A DNA stretch of 64,000 bases from an uncultured Alphaproteobacteria bacterium (GTDB lineage: Bacteria; Pseudomonadota; Alphaproteobacteria; Micavibrionales; CSBR16-224), in contig CATLPD010000006.1 in assembly GCA_950054485.1 (NCBI GenBank), forward strand, positions 1-64,000, read 5' to 3'. Within the stretch, counting starts at the first letter, position 1; every line of letters begins with the position of its first letter. Under the pieces are notes generated by a model. The model was not told the DNA's origin and made no database searches. It saw only the letters and a list, made by a program, of their open reading frames with translations. This document shows positions 47,051 through 57,166 of the stretch, one piece after another. A program made the translations under genes and the position numbers.

Positions 47051-48646
47051 ATGACAGATAAAAACGACATCATTAAAAAACGCCGCACCTTTGCGATTAT
47101 TTCCCACCCGGATGCCGGTAAAACGACGCTGACTGAAAAACTGCTGTTGTTCGGCGGTGCGATCCAGATGGCGGGGGCTGTTAAAGCCAAGGGCGAACGC
47201 AGACGCGCCACATCCGACTGGATGAAGGTCGAACAGGAGCGCGGGATTTCGGTCGCCTCATCCGTCATGACATTCGATTACATGGGCAATACCTTTAACC
47301 TTCTGGATACACCGGGGCACGAGGATTTCTCTGAAGATACCTACCGCGTTTTGACGGCTGTTGATTCCGCGATCATGGTGATTGATGCTGCGAAGGGTAT
47401 CGAACAACAAACCCGCAAGTTATTCGAGGTTTGCCGCTTGCGCGATATGCCGATCATGACCTTTGTCAACAAGATGGACCGCGAAGCGCGCGAGCCGTTT
47501 GAAATTCTAGATGAAATCGAACAGGCGCTGGCACTTGATGTCACGCCCGCAAGCTGGCCGATTGGAATGGGACGTGATTTTCTGGGATGTTACGATCTGT
47601 TCAAAGACAAGCTGATCATGATGGGGAAATCCAAAGGCGACCGCCCTGACGATGGCGAAGCCTGCAGCGGTATTGATGATCCGAAACTGGATGGCATATT
47701 GCCCGACTGGGCGGTAGCGCAATTGCGCGAGCAGGTTGATATGGCCCGCGGACTTTGCCCTGATTTTGACCAGCAGGCTTATCTGGACGGCACGATGACC
47801 CCCGTCTTCTTTGGATCGGCGCTGAATAACTTTGGCGTGCGTGAAATGCTGCAGGGCCTTGGTAGTTATGCGCCCAGCCCGCGCCCGCAAACAACCGCCG
47901 AACGCGTTGTTGACCCGACAGAGGACAAAGTATCAGCTTTCGTTTTTAAAATTCAGGCGAATATGGACCCGAAACACCGCGACCGCATGGCTTTTGCGCG
48001 TCTTTCATCTGGGCATTTCAAGCGCGGCATGAAATTAAAACATGTACGCAGTGGCAAGCAGATTAACATCCATAATCCGCAGATGTTCTTTGCGCAGGAT
48101 CGTGAAACGGCCGAAGAAGCCTGGGCAGGCGATATCATAGGTATTCCAAACCACGGTAACCTTCGCATCGGTGACACGCTGACCGAGGGCGAGGATTTGC
48201 ATGTAACAGGTATCCCCAGTTTTGCCCCTGAACTGTTAAAGCGCGTTCTGCCTGAAGACCCGATGAAAGCCAAACACCTTAGCAAGGCCCTTCAGCAACT
48301 GGCGGAGGAGGGCGTTGCCCGTGTCTTCAAACCCTTACTGGATTCCAGCTGGGTTGTTGGCGTTGTCGGCGTTCTGCAATTTGAAGTTTTGGCTGACCGT
48401 ATCCGCACGGAATATAACGTGCCCGTCAAATTCGAACAGGCCGCGCTGCACACCGCGCGCTGGTTATCAGCTCCGCATGATAAAATTAAAGAATTTACCG
48501 AGAAAAACCGTGCAAATGTTGCCGAAGATCACGATGGTGATTGGGTGTTTCTGGCGCGGAACGCTTGGCATCTGGAAGATGCGGAAAAGAACTGGCCGAA
48601 TATCAAGTTTTTGGCTGTGAAAGAGCAAAATCTTAACGCAGCTTAG
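47051..48646 (+). CDS. prfC: Peptide chain release factor 3
   Basis: RTFAIISHPDAGKTTLTEKLLLFGGAIQMAGAVKAK...ATSDWMKVEQERGISVASSVMTF. Confidence 0.96.
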   Translation: MTDKNDIIKKRRTFAIISHPDAGKTTLTEKLLLFGGAIQMAGAVKAKGERRRATSDWMKVEQERGISVASSVMTFDYMGNTFNLLDTPGHEDFSEDTYRVLTAVDSAIMVIDAAKGIEQQTRKLFEVCRLRDMPIMTFVNKMDREAREPFEILDEIEQALALDVTPASWPIGMGRDFLGCYDLFKDKLIMMGKSKGDRPDDGEACSGIDDPKLDGILPDWAVAQLREQVDMARGLCPDFDQQAYLDGTMTPVFFGSALNNFGVREMLQGLGSYAPSPRPQTTAERVVDPTEDKVSAFVFKIQANMDPKHRDRMAFARLSSGHFKRGMKLKHVRSGKQINIHNPQMFFAQDRETAEEAWAGDIIGIPNHGNLRIGDTLTEGEDLHVTGIPSFAPELLKRVLPEDPMKAKHLSKALQQLAEEGVARVFKPLLDSSWVVGVVGVLQFEVLADRIRTEYNVPVKFEQAALHTARWLSAPHDKIKEFTEKNRANVAEDHDGDWVFLARNAWHLEDAEKNWPNIKFLAVKEQNLNAA

Positions 48647-49796
48647 GCTTGTTCGTTTTAGGCTCTGCTTTGGCGTTGCTGTCCTTTACGGGTCGCAGGG
48701 TAAAATACCCGCCTTCAAAAACTTCTTTCCGCACCAGAGATATTTGCATTATATCGTCCGCAGTAATAAAAATCTTATCCCCAGGTTCGGCAAATTGGGT
48801 CATGTTTCCTGTCCCGATTTGCATCGGACTATCAACATCCAGAATATAATGCGGCTTTTCGATATGCAGAATAATGTCGGGCTCGTCTGTGGCCTCGACG
48901 CTATATAGAGGATATTCGCCGGGAACTTGCTTTGATGCGTGGGTCACAAAGGTGCTTCTGACTTTTCCGGTCGCATTGAACATATCGGACAGGCTGGGGT
49001 CACGAATATCGCCATCGTAAATGTCGGATTTATTGATCATGACAACGGTATCATCGCCGGCCGTCTCTTCACTTATTACGCGTTCGCCGTCTGCAGCAAC
49101 ATATACACTGTTAACAGTCTGACCCATTTTGGGGTGGGCTGTGCGATATGTATAGACTTTATGCGCCTTGAGTGCCTTTTCAAGATCGGATTTTGGCGGA
49201 CAATTGAAAAAGGGGCGTTTTATATCCGATTTGCCGGGATAGTCTAGTGAATGATTGCGAAGCTTATCATATCCAATTGCGACAATGATTTGACCATCAC
49301 TTTGCAGCGTTATAAAGCTGTTGACCCCTTCAATAATGTCACGGTTGATCCCCGTTTTCTGCACGGCATATTCCAACGGCGGGGTAAAAAATGCCCGTCT
49401 TGGGTTTTTATCATTATGACGAAATGCGGAATTATTTGACCATCCGCATGTGGGTCTGATTTCCATGTAGGAAAGACCGTTTTTTAATTCGGATGCTTTG
49501 TAATGCCCGTCTGTCGTCATATCGAAAACAGGATCTTCGGGCGCGCCGCCGTCACGCAGGTATTTATACATATGTTCAAAAAACATGGTGTATTGAATAG
49601 GGGCAATCGGTGAAAAGCCCAGTTCATCCATCAGTTTTTCCGAATATTCAATTTCATCAATAAAGTCAGGTCTTGCTTTACCATGAACCATGCAAATTTC
49701 ATCGACATAGTGTTTTCCGTTTGGCAATTGTGCCAAGGCATAAAGCGTGCCATAGAAAAATTGGTTGTCCGAGATTGTTTCTTGCTGAGCGGTCAT
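48633..49796 (-). CDS. Hypothetical protein (387 aa)
   Basis: Intact ORF; promoter TTGACA-N17-TAGTAT at 49830-49858; 3' overlap of 14 bp with prfC. Confidence 0.62.
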   Translation of the reverse strand: MTAQQETISDNQFFYGTLYALAQLPNGKHYVDEICMVHGKARPDFIDEIEYSEKLMDELGFSPIAPIQYTMFFEHMYKYLRDGGAPEDPVFDMTTDGHYKASELKNGLSYMEIRPTCGWSNNSAFRHNDKNPRRAFFTPPLEYAVQKTGINRDIIEGVNSFITLQSDGQIIVAIGYDKLRNHSLDYPGKSDIKRPFFNCPPKSDLEKALKAHKVYTYRTAHPKMGQTVNSVYVAADGERVISEETAGDDTVVMINKSDIYDGDIRDPSLSDMFNATGKVRSTFVTHASKQVPGEYPLYSVEATDEPDIILHIEKPHYILDVDSPMQIGTGNMTQFAEPGDKIFITADDIMQISLVRKEVFEGGYFTLRPVKDSNAKAEPKTNKPKLR

Positions 49797-49829
49797 AGTA
49801 TTGCACCTGCATAAATAATGAGCAGATAC

Positions 49830-49858
49830 ATACTAACAAGCGCTTATTGTTATGTCAA
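49830..49858 (-). promoter_or_regulatory. Promoter of 48633..49796; -35 overlaps the end of 49850..50551
   Basis: Minus strand TTGACA(TAA)-N17-TAGTAT; the codons are TTG ACA TAA (Leu-Thr-stop). Confidence 0.6.
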
Positions 49859-50551
49859 CTTGTTTATGATTTTTTGTAATAGGCTTTGCTTTGGCGCATC
49901 CACCAGATCAAGTTTCGGTGGAATATAGGAAATCAGCTCGTCGAGTGTTGCTGTGAACTGTTCCAAATCGTCAAAACTGGGCGGGGTGCCTTCGTCAATA
50001 TCCGGTAATTGAATCGATAGAGTGTCATCCAGCGCGATGCGGGTCAGATCCATTGATCCCTCCAACATACCCAATGCGTTCCGTAACTTTGATACGTATT
50101 TTTTGCGGGCCTGTGCAGATTTAAAATCGCTGCTGATTTTTTTGTATTGCGTCAATGTACTGTCGCATTTGCGCAGTTTTTGATCAACTTGCCTAAATTC
50201 ATGTAAGGCCATTTCGTAATTGGCGCGGGCTTCGTCCACGAACGGTGCCTCTAATGCATCACCTACTGCTCCTAAAGGTTGATGCTCGGGAGTATCATAG
50301 ATATCAAGTGCGGCCTTCATTTCTTCAAGGTGCGTTCGGGCTGTGACCCATTCATCGGATGCGTCCTGAATAAACTCCTGCCAGACGCGTTCTTCGCTGT
50401 CGTAATCCTGATATTTTCCGATTTGTTTTTCAAGTAGGGTAACGGTTTGACCGGCAGCGGTCACCAAATTGGATATTACGTTTCGTGTCATTACAGGGTC
50501 ATCTGCGACGCATAGCGCCACGACCTGTTTTCGTGCGTGTGAATACGACAA
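49850..50551 (-). CDS. Hypothetical protein (233 aa)
   Basis: Intact helical ORF. Confidence 0.55.
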   Translation of the reverse strand: MSYSHARKQVVALCVADDPVMTRNVISNLVTAAGQTVTLLEKQIGKYQDYDSEERVWQEFIQDASDEWVTARTHLEEMKAALDIYDTPEHQPLGAVGDALEAPFVDEARANYEMALHEFRQVDQKLRKCDSTLTQYKKISSDFKSAQARKKYVSKLRNALGMLEGSMDLTRIALDDTLSIQLPDIDEGTPPSFDDLEQFTATLDELISYIPPKLDLVDAPKQSLLQKIINKLT

Positions 50552-50658
50552 AGTGGCTTCCCCCCCAACCTGTCTTTTGACCGTAACTAAGTTCTTTTAG
50601 CTCTGGTGAATTTAACCTTAACTTGTCCAGAATATCAGCAAAGGGTAAACATCCATTT

Positions 50659-50695
50659 AATTTTATTGACATAAGGCTGTGTTTTTGTTAGAAAA
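50659..50695 (+). promoter_or_regulatory. Promoter of 50726..51064
   Basis: TTAATTTTATTGACATAAGG (20 bp identical to 39925-39944), N17, TAGAAA. Confidence 0.6.
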
Positions 50696-50725
50696 TGACC
50701 AACTCAATCATAAAAGGATAATAAA

Positions 50726-51064
50726 ATGGCCCAATATAATGGCGTAGACAAAGAAGAAATCGTGGCAAGTATTGATGGTGTCTTAGACCTCATTCTTGCG
50801 GATGGCAAAATTTCCCATTCCGAGCGCGCTGTTTATGATTGGATTGATGGTCGTAAATTGGCGATATTGCGCCAATCATCATCAGATGAAGAATTAGCCC
50901 GAAACATGCGCCTGACCGGTGCGGACAAGATTTTTGCACAGAATGGTGGTTTTCTGCTACGCCTTGAATTCAACTGCTCAAGCGCCAAAGACCTCAAGAC
51001 AATAGAGCGTCTTAAATCATGGAATGCGTTTAATACCGAAAACCGCCCTGTTTTCAAGAAATAG
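50726..51064 (+). CDS. Hypothetical protein, weakly TerB-like
   Basis: IDGVLDLILADGKISHSERAVYDWI; AAGGATAA RBS. Confidence 0.55.
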   Translation: MAQYNGVDKEEIVASIDGVLDLILADGKISHSERAVYDWIDGRKLAILRQSSSDEELARNMRLTGADKIFAQNGGFLLRLEFNCSSAKDLKTIERLKSWNAFNTENRPVFKK

Positions 51065-51104
51065 CGCGTTTAAAACTTGCAATATATTGATTCGTCTGTC
51101 ATAC

Positions 51105-51129
51105 AAAGCGTACTAAATTAGTCTTATAA
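51105..51129 (+). promoter_or_regulatory. IscR type-1-like operator upstream of the suf regulator
   Basis: ACTAAATTAGT (51112-51122) fits the ACTRWWWYAGT core. Confidence 0.5.
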
Positions 51130-51149
51130 GCTTTTTGTAAGGATTACAC

Positions 51150-51560
51150 ATGTTACGCATGGGAAAAATGACAGATTACGCTTTTATTATCCTCGATGTT
51201 CTCGCGGATAATACCGAGCGGCCATTGAGTGCGCAGGCCGTATCGGCTTTGTCGAAACTGCCCGAGCCGACTGTTTCGAAAATACTGAAAATCTTGACCA
51301 AAGGCAATCTGATTTATTCCGTTCGCGGCGCGGGCGGGGGATATCACCTCAGTAAGCTGGTGAACGAGATTTCCGTTCTGGATGTTCTGGAGGCCATGGA
51401 GGGCCGCATATCTATGGTTGAATGTATCGATAGTCCGCATACATGTGTCGTAATTGAAAATTGTCCCATACAGGGACGTTGGAACGGTATTAATGCTGTT
51501 TTGCGCGGCGCATTGTCGGAATGGTCGCTGGATGATTTAAAACAGGGGCGGGCCGCATAA
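51150..51560 (+). CDS. sufR: Rrf2-family SUF system regulator
   Basis: [69 protein letters not shown]; three-Cys region [17 protein letters not shown]. Confidence 0.88.
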   Translation: MLRMGKMTDYAFIILDVLADNTERPLSAQAVSALSKLPEPTVSKILKILTKGNLIYSVRGAGGGYHLSKLVNEISVLDVLEAMEGRISMVECIDSPHTCVVIENCPIQGRWNGINAVLRGALSEWSLDDLKQGRAA

Positions 51561-53032
51561 TGTCGAACAGATTTGCACAGGAAACGCTGGATACCGTTAA
51601 AAACCTTGAAAAATATGATGCAGGGTTTGTGACCGATATTGAAATGGAAAAGGCACCAAAAGGCCTTAACGAAGATATCATCCGTTTTATATCCGCCAAA
51701 AAGAAAGAGCCCGAATGGCTGTTGGAAGAACGCCTGAAGGCTTACAAGCATTGGCAGGATATGCCGGAGCCGAATTGGGCAAAACTGAAGATCGATCCAA
51801 TTGATTATAACGATGCTTATTATTACGCAGCCCCCAAGCGTGACGAGGATAAACCCGAAACGCTGGACGATGTTGACCCCAAAATTCTGGAGACATACGA
51901 AAAGCTGGGCATTCCGCTGAAAGAACAAGAAATTCTGGCAGGTGTTAAAACCCGTAAAGTCGCGGTTGATGCCGTATTCGATAGTGTATCTGTTGCGACA
52001 ACTTTCCGCGAGGAATTGAAAAAGGCGGGCGTTGTTTTCTGCTCGATATCCGAAGCGGTGCAGGAATACCCCGATATGGTCAAAAAATATCTGGGATCGG
52101 TCGTGCCGATGACAGATAACAAACATGCCTGCCTGAATGCGGCGGTCTTTACCGATGGAACATTCGTTTATATTCCAAAGGGCGTCAGATGCCCGATGGA
52201 ATTGTCGACTTATTTCCGCATCAACGAAGCCAATACAGGCCAGTTTGAACGCACACTGATTATCGCGGACGAGGGTAGTTACGTGAGCTACCTTGAGGGT
52301 TGTACAGCCCCAATGCGCGATGAAAACCAGCTGCATGCGGCGGTGGTCGAGCTGATTGCGCTGGACGATGCAGAAATCAAATATTCGACCGTTCAAAACT
52401 GGTACCCCGGGGATGAAAACGGCAAGGGCGGGATTTATAATTTCGTGACGAAACGCGGGATTTGCAAGGGCAAGAATTCCAAAATTTCATGGACGCAGGT
52501 TGAGACAGGATCGGCGATTACTTGGAAATATCCATCCTGCATTTTGGCGGGTGAAAATTCAGTCGGTGAATTTTATTCCGTTGCCATTACGAACAATTAT
52601 CAGCAGGCCGATACGGGCACCAAGATGATCCATCTGGGTAAAAACACAAAATCCCGCATAATCGCTAAGGGGATTTCAGCAGGTAAATCGGACAGTACAT
52701 ACCGCGGGTTGGTGCGCATTTCACCAAAGGCAGTTGGTGCGCGAAATTATACGCAATGTGATAGTTTGTTGATCGGTGATCAGTGCGGTGCGCATACGGT
52801 ACCCTATATCGAAAATAAGAATATGTCGGCCGTCGTCGAACACGAAGCCACCACATCAAAAATCAGCGAAGATCAGCTGTTCTATTGCCAGCAGCGCGGT
52901 ATTTCAGAAGAAGACGCGGTCGCCTTGATCGTGAATGGTTTCTGCCGCGAAGTTATGCAACACCTGCCGATGGAATTCGCCGTCGAGGCGCAAAAGCTGG
53001 TCGGTATCAGTTTAGAAGGAAGCGTAGGATAA
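51560..53032 (+). CDS. sufB: Fe-S cluster assembly protein SufB
   Basis: [68 protein letters not shown]. Confidence 0.97.
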   Translation: MSNRFAQETLDTVKNLEKYDAGFVTDIEMEKAPKGLNEDIIRFISAKKKEPEWLLEERLKAYKHWQDMPEPNWAKLKIDPIDYNDAYYYAAPKRDEDKPETLDDVDPKILETYEKLGIPLKEQEILAGVKTRKVAVDAVFDSVSVATTFREELKKAGVVFCSISEAVQEYPDMVKKYLGSVVPMTDNKHACLNAAVFTDGTFVYIPKGVRCPMELSTYFRINEANTGQFERTLIIADEGSYVSYLEGCTAPMRDENQLHAAVVELIALDDAEIKYSTVQNWYPGDENGKGGIYNFVTKRGICKGKNSKISWTQVETGSAITWKYPSCILAGENSVGEFYSVAITNNYQQADTGTKMIHLGKNTKSRIIAKGISAGKSDSTYRGLVRISPKAVGARNYTQCDSLLIGDQCGAHTVPYIENKNMSAVVEHEATTSKISEDQLFYCQQRGISEEDAVALIVNGFCREVMQHLPMEFAVEAQKLVGISLEGSVG

Positions 53033-53033
53033 A

Positions 53034-53780
53034 ATGCTAAAAATAAAAAACTTACACGTTGAAATTGACGGAAAAGAAATTCTGAAAGGTCTGACCCTCG
53101 AGGTGCCGAAAGGCGAGGTTCATGCGATTATGGGGCCGAACGGATCGGGTAAATCAACGCTGTCCTATGTTGTCGCGGGGCGCGATGGTTATGAAGTAAC
53201 CAAAGGCTCGATTGAATTTATGGGCAAAGACATTACCGAAATGGATCCGGACGAACGTGCGGCCTTGGGATTGTTCCTTGGGTTCCAATACCCTGTGGAA
53301 ATTCCGGGTGTCACGACAACGAATTTTTTGAAAACGGCGATCAATGCACAGCGTAAAGCGCGTGGCGAGGACGATATCAGCCCTGTTGATTTCCTGAAAT
53401 TGCAAAAGGCCAAAACCGAGCAGCTGGGTATTGTGCCCGATATGCTGAAGCGTGGCGTGAACGTAGGTTTCTCGGGTGGTGAAAAGAAACGCAACGAAGT
53501 TCTGCAATTATCGATGCTGGACCCGAAATTCGCCATTCTGGATGAAACAGATAGTGGTCTTGATATTGATGCGCTGAAGACAGTCGCTGAGGGCGTTAAT
53601 GCGATGCGCGGATCTGAAAAAAGCTTTCTGGTGATTACGCACTATCAGCGCTTGCTGGATTATATCAAGCCGGATGTCGTGCATGTTTTGGCGCATGGAA
53701 AAATTCAAAAGACAGGCGGGCCTGAACTGGCGCACGAGCTGGAAGAAAAAGGCTACGAGGAATATATTAATGCTGCCTGA
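53034..53780 (+). CDS. sufC: Fe-S cluster assembly ATPase SufC
   Basis: HAIMGPNGSGKSTLSYVVAG; VGFSGGEKKRNEVLQLSMLDPKFAILDETDSGLDIDAL. Confidence 0.97.
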   Translation: MLKIKNLHVEIDGKEILKGLTLEVPKGEVHAIMGPNGSGKSTLSYVVAGRDGYEVTKGSIEFMGKDITEMDPDERAALGLFLGFQYPVEIPGVTTTNFLKTAINAQRKARGEDDISPVDFLKLQKAKTEQLGIVPDMLKRGVNVGFSGGEKKRNEVLQLSMLDPKFAILDETDSGLDIDALKTVAEGVNAMRGSEKSFLVITHYQRLLDYIKPDVVHVLAHGKIQKTGGPELAHELEEKGYEEYINAA

Positions 53781-55029
53781 AACCCGACATGAAAATCCGG
53801 ATTGGCTGGATGCGCTCAGGGAAACGGGCGCAGAAGTTTTTGCCGCAACCGGATTGCCGACCCCCGCGAACGAGGATTGGAAATATTCATCGCTGCGAAA
53901 ATACGAGAAAGAAGGTTTTCAAATCTCTGACATTATTGGTGAAATTGACACCAATGATTTGCCCAAAAAGTTGCTGGATAAGCGCATTGTCTTTGTAAAC
54001 GGCTTTTTCCAGCCCCGTCTGAGCGATCAGGTTGAAGGTCTAAAAGCTGTCAGCCTATTGGATTGGCTGTCGAATGAACCTGAGGCTGTGCAGGAAAACC
54101 TTGTTGATGTCGGCAATTTATCAGACATGCCCCTAAAGGCCGAAAACACAGCCCATATTCGTGATGGTGTGGCGCTGGTTTTGGACGCTGGCGTGCATAT
54201 TGAAAAGCCGATTGAAATTCTTTATTTATCAACGACTAAGGGCGTTGAAGTTAAGCCAAAATATTATCTGCGCAATCTATTTGTATTGCATGATGGCGCG
54301 CATTTGAACGTGTTGGAAAACTATCAGGGGCAGGGCACGTATGCTGTTAACCATGTGTGTGATATTGCATTGCATGAAAATGCTGAATTCAAACATTATC
54401 GCCTGCAGAATGAAGATAAAAATGCCTATCATTTCTGCCATACACGCCTGATGCATCACGCCAGATCATCATATGAAACGGTGACTTGCACACGCGGTGC
54501 GTGCTTTTCACGACATGATATACAATCTCTATTGATTGGTGCGGAAGTTTCGTGTAATATCAATGGATTATACATGCTGAATGGGGTTCAGCATTTTGAT
54601 ACTAAAATTCTGGCCGACCATATGGAACCGAATGGCGTATCAAAACAGCTTTATAAGGGGATTTTAGATGATGAGACTCGCGCTGTTTTCCAGGGGAAAG
54701 TACACGTACGTCGTCCAGCACAAGGGACCGATGGACGCCAGCTTAGTCATGCGGTATTGCTCTCAACCGCAGCAGAAATTGATGCAAAGCCGGAACTAGA
54801 AATATACGCAGATGATGTTCAATGCGCGCACGGCGCAACATCGGGCGCTTTAGACGAAGATCCACTTTTTTATATGCAGTCACGCGGTATTCCAAAAGAC
54901 CAAGCCCGCCGTTTGTTGCTGGGATCGTTCTTGTCCGAAGTGATTGAAGATATAGACTGCGCCGCAATTCAATCGATTTTTCAGGCCCAGATAGATGACT
55001 GGCTTTTGTCGCATCAGGGGGCGCTATGA
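53770..55029 (+). CDS. sufD: Fe-S cluster assembly protein SufD
   Basis: MLPETRHENPDWLDALRETGAEVFAATGLPTPANEDWKYSSL; HGATSGALDEDPLFYMQSRGIPKDQARRLLLGSFLSEVIE; ATG 53770 overlaps the sufC stop. Confidence 0.95.
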   Translation: MLPETRHENPDWLDALRETGAEVFAATGLPTPANEDWKYSSLRKYEKEGFQISDIIGEIDTNDLPKKLLDKRIVFVNGFFQPRLSDQVEGLKAVSLLDWLSNEPEAVQENLVDVGNLSDMPLKAENTAHIRDGVALVLDAGVHIEKPIEILYLSTTKGVEVKPKYYLRNLFVLHDGAHLNVLENYQGQGTYAVNHVCDIALHENAEFKHYRLQNEDKNAYHFCHTRLMHHARSSYETVTCTRGACFSRHDIQSLLIGAEVSCNINGLYMLNGVQHFDTKILADHMEPNGVSKQLYKGILDDETRAVFQGKVHVRRPAQGTDGRQLSHAVLLSTAAEIDAKPELEIYADDVQCAHGATSGALDEDPLFYMQSRGIPKDQARRLLLGSFLSEVIEDIDCAAIQSIFQAQIDDWLLSHQGAL

Positions 55030-56273
55030 TTATGAGCACCAAACCCACGCAACTGCACGGTTTCGATGTTGAACGCATCAAAAAACAGTTTCCGGCCCTC
55101 AATAGTCAGGTTAACGGTAAGCCGATCTCTTTTCTGGATAGCGCCGCCAGCGCGCAAAAACCGGATGCGGTCATAGAGGCGATGGCAAAGGTTCAGCGCG
55201 AACATTACGCGAATGTTCATCGTGGTCTGTATAAATATTCGCAAGATACGACGACAGCTTTTGAGCAGGCGCGCCACACAGTTGCCACGTTTCTGAATGC
55301 GAACAGCGATAACGAGACAATTTTCACCAGAAATGCGACCGAGGCAATTAATCTGGTTGCCGCCAGCTGGGGTGCTGAAAACCTGACATCTGATGACGAG
55401 ATTATCCTGACGGTTCTGGAACATCACGCCAATATTGTTCCTTGGCATATGCTGCGTGAAAAAATCGGCTTTAAAATCAAGGTTGTGCCGATATGCGATG
55501 ATGGTGCAATTGATCTGGATGCCTATCAAAAGCTGCTGACAGATAAGGTCAAATTTGTGGGCTTGACGCATATGTCGAATGCGATGGGTACCATTCTGCC
55601 GGTTAAGCAAATGACAGAAATGGCCAAAGCATTCGGTGCAACTGTTTTAATTGATGCATCACAAGCGGTTGTACATATGGATGTCGATGTTCAGAATGTT
55701 GACTGTGATTTCCTATGCTTTACAGGGCACAAGCTGTATGGACCGACAGGTATAGGCGTTTTATGGGCGCGCGAAGACGTATTGAATAATATGCGTCCTT
55801 ACCAAGGCGGCGGCGAAATGATCGAAAAAGTCAGCTTTGAAGAGATTACCTATAAAGATGCGCCAGCACGTTTCGAGGCCGGAACACCCGCAATCGTCGA
55901 GGCGATCGGTTTGGGCGCTGCCATTGATTGGCTGGGTCAATTTGACACAGCAGATATACAGGCCCATGAACGGGATATTCTGGATTATGCCATTCAGGAA
56001 ATGCAAAAGATTAATGGTGTGACGCTTTATGGGCCGGATGATCGCGCCAGTATTTTGTCGTTTAATATTGATGGCGTCCATCCGCATGATGCGGGCACCA
56101 TTTTTGACCAGATGGGTGTTGCCGTCCGCGCCGGACATCATTGTGCCCAGCCCTTGATGCAAGCGTTGAATGTCAGTTCGACTATTCGTGCATCATTTGC
56201 GATTTATAACGCACGCAATGATGTTGACAGACTGATCGAGGCTGTTAATAAAGTTAAAAAACTTTTTTGTTAA
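55026..56273 (+). CDS. sufS: Cysteine desulfurase SufS
   Basis: SFLDSAASAQKPDAVIEAM; DFLCFTGHKLYGPTGIGVLW; VRAGHHCAQPLMQ. Confidence 0.96.
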   Translation: MIMSTKPTQLHGFDVERIKKQFPALNSQVNGKPISFLDSAASAQKPDAVIEAMAKVQREHYANVHRGLYKYSQDTTTAFEQARHTVATFLNANSDNETIFTRNATEAINLVAASWGAENLTSDDEIILTVLEHHANIVPWHMLREKIGFKIKVVPICDDGAIDLDAYQKLLTDKVKFVGLTHMSNAMGTILPVKQMTEMAKAFGATVLIDASQAVVHMDVDVQNVDCDFLCFTGHKLYGPTGIGVLWAREDVLNNMRPYQGGGEMIEKVSFEEITYKDAPARFEAGTPAIVEAIGLGAAIDWLGQFDTADIQAHERDILDYAIQEMQKINGVTLYGPDDRASILSFNIDGVHPHDAGTIFDQMGVAVRAGHHCAQPLMQALNVSSTIRASFAIYNARNDVDRLIEAVNKVKKLFC

Positions 56274-56299
56274 ACTATAAGAGACGGGGAATATAACAT

Positions 56300-56698
56300 A
56301 TGCAGCACGTTGCTGATAAAGATATGATCAGAAACGCCTTTGGCGATGAGACGGACGATCTGGCACGTCCGCCGCATATTGACGCACCGATCAGCCATCC
56401 GCTGTGGCCTGCCATTGAAAAGGCGATGCAGGAAGTCTATGACCCTGAAATTCCCGTAAATATTTATGAATTAGGCCTTATATACCTTGTCGAAATAGAT
56501 GATCAGGACAATATCAATGTTAAAATGAGCCTGACAGCACCAGGTTGTCCGGTTGCCGGTGAAATGCCGGGTATGGTGTCGGATGCGATTAAAACCGTTG
56601 AAGGCGTTGGAAAAATTGATGTCGAGCTGATCTGGGACCCGCCATGGGACCCCAGCTTTATGGCAGAAACAGCAAAACTACAACTAAACATGTTTTAA
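56300..56698 (+). CDS. sufT: SUF system protein SufT (DUF59/MIP18-like)
   Basis: VYDPEIPVNIYELGLIYLVEIDDQDNINVKMSLTAPGCPVAGEMP. Confidence 0.92.
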   Translation: MQHVADKDMIRNAFGDETDDLARPPHIDAPISHPLWPAIEKAMQEVYDPEIPVNIYELGLIYLVEIDDQDNINVKMSLTAPGCPVAGEMPGMVSDAIKTVEGVGKIDVELIWDPPWDPSFMAETAKLQLNMF

Positions 56699-56699
56699 A

Positions 56700-57062
56700 A
56701 TGACGAAGCAAATTATTACATTAACGGACAAAGCCGTAGAACGTGTCAAAAGCCTGATGGCCAAGGCGGACGAGGGGATATTGGGCCTGCGTGTCAAGAT
56801 TACCTCGACAGGCTGTTCAGGTCATGCTTATAAAATCGAGTATGCTAAAGAAGAAAAAGCGGGTGAGGAAATCGTCGATCAGGGCGGTGCCCGCATTTAC
56901 ATTGATCCAATGGCAATCATGTATATTCTGGGCAGTGAAATGGATTACGAAGAAGATACGCTGCAATCGCAATTTGTCTTCAACAATCCGAACGAAGCCA
57001 GTCGCTGTGGTTGCGGAGAATCTTTTCAGTTAAAGACAGAAGCTCTGGGTGCAGAGGCTTAA
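56700..57062 (+). CDS. sufA: A-type Fe-S carrier SufA
   Basis: GLRVKITSTGCSGHAYKIEYA...NPNEASRCGCGESF. Confidence 0.93.
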   Translation: MTKQIITLTDKAVERVKSLMAKADEGILGLRVKITSTGCSGHAYKIEYAKEEKAGEEIVDQGGARIYIDPMAIMYILGSEMDYEEDTLQSQFVFNNPNEASRCGCGESFQLKTEALGAEA

Positions 57063-57166
57063 CAATAAAGTTAATAAATAGTAAAAAAAATGAACCACAC
57101 CCCTTATGTGTTCGTTTGAATGGGTGAGAGAGCTAAAAACCATTACTGATTGACAGGGGAATAATC

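Noticed and set aside
51344-52396. 350-aa minus-strand ORF antisense to sufR/sufB
   Set aside because: Shadow ORF opposite the clearly conserved SufB coding frame; composition shows no recognisable domain.
53034-53780. ABC transporter ATPase
   Set aside because: Position between sufB and sufD and the sequence identify it as SufC, not a transporter.
57089-57118. Tiny ORF ATGAACCACACCCCTTATGTGTTCGTTTGA upstream of the DUF547 gene
   Set aside because: Nine codons, no regulatory amino-acid run or attenuator hairpin, so no support for a leader peptide.
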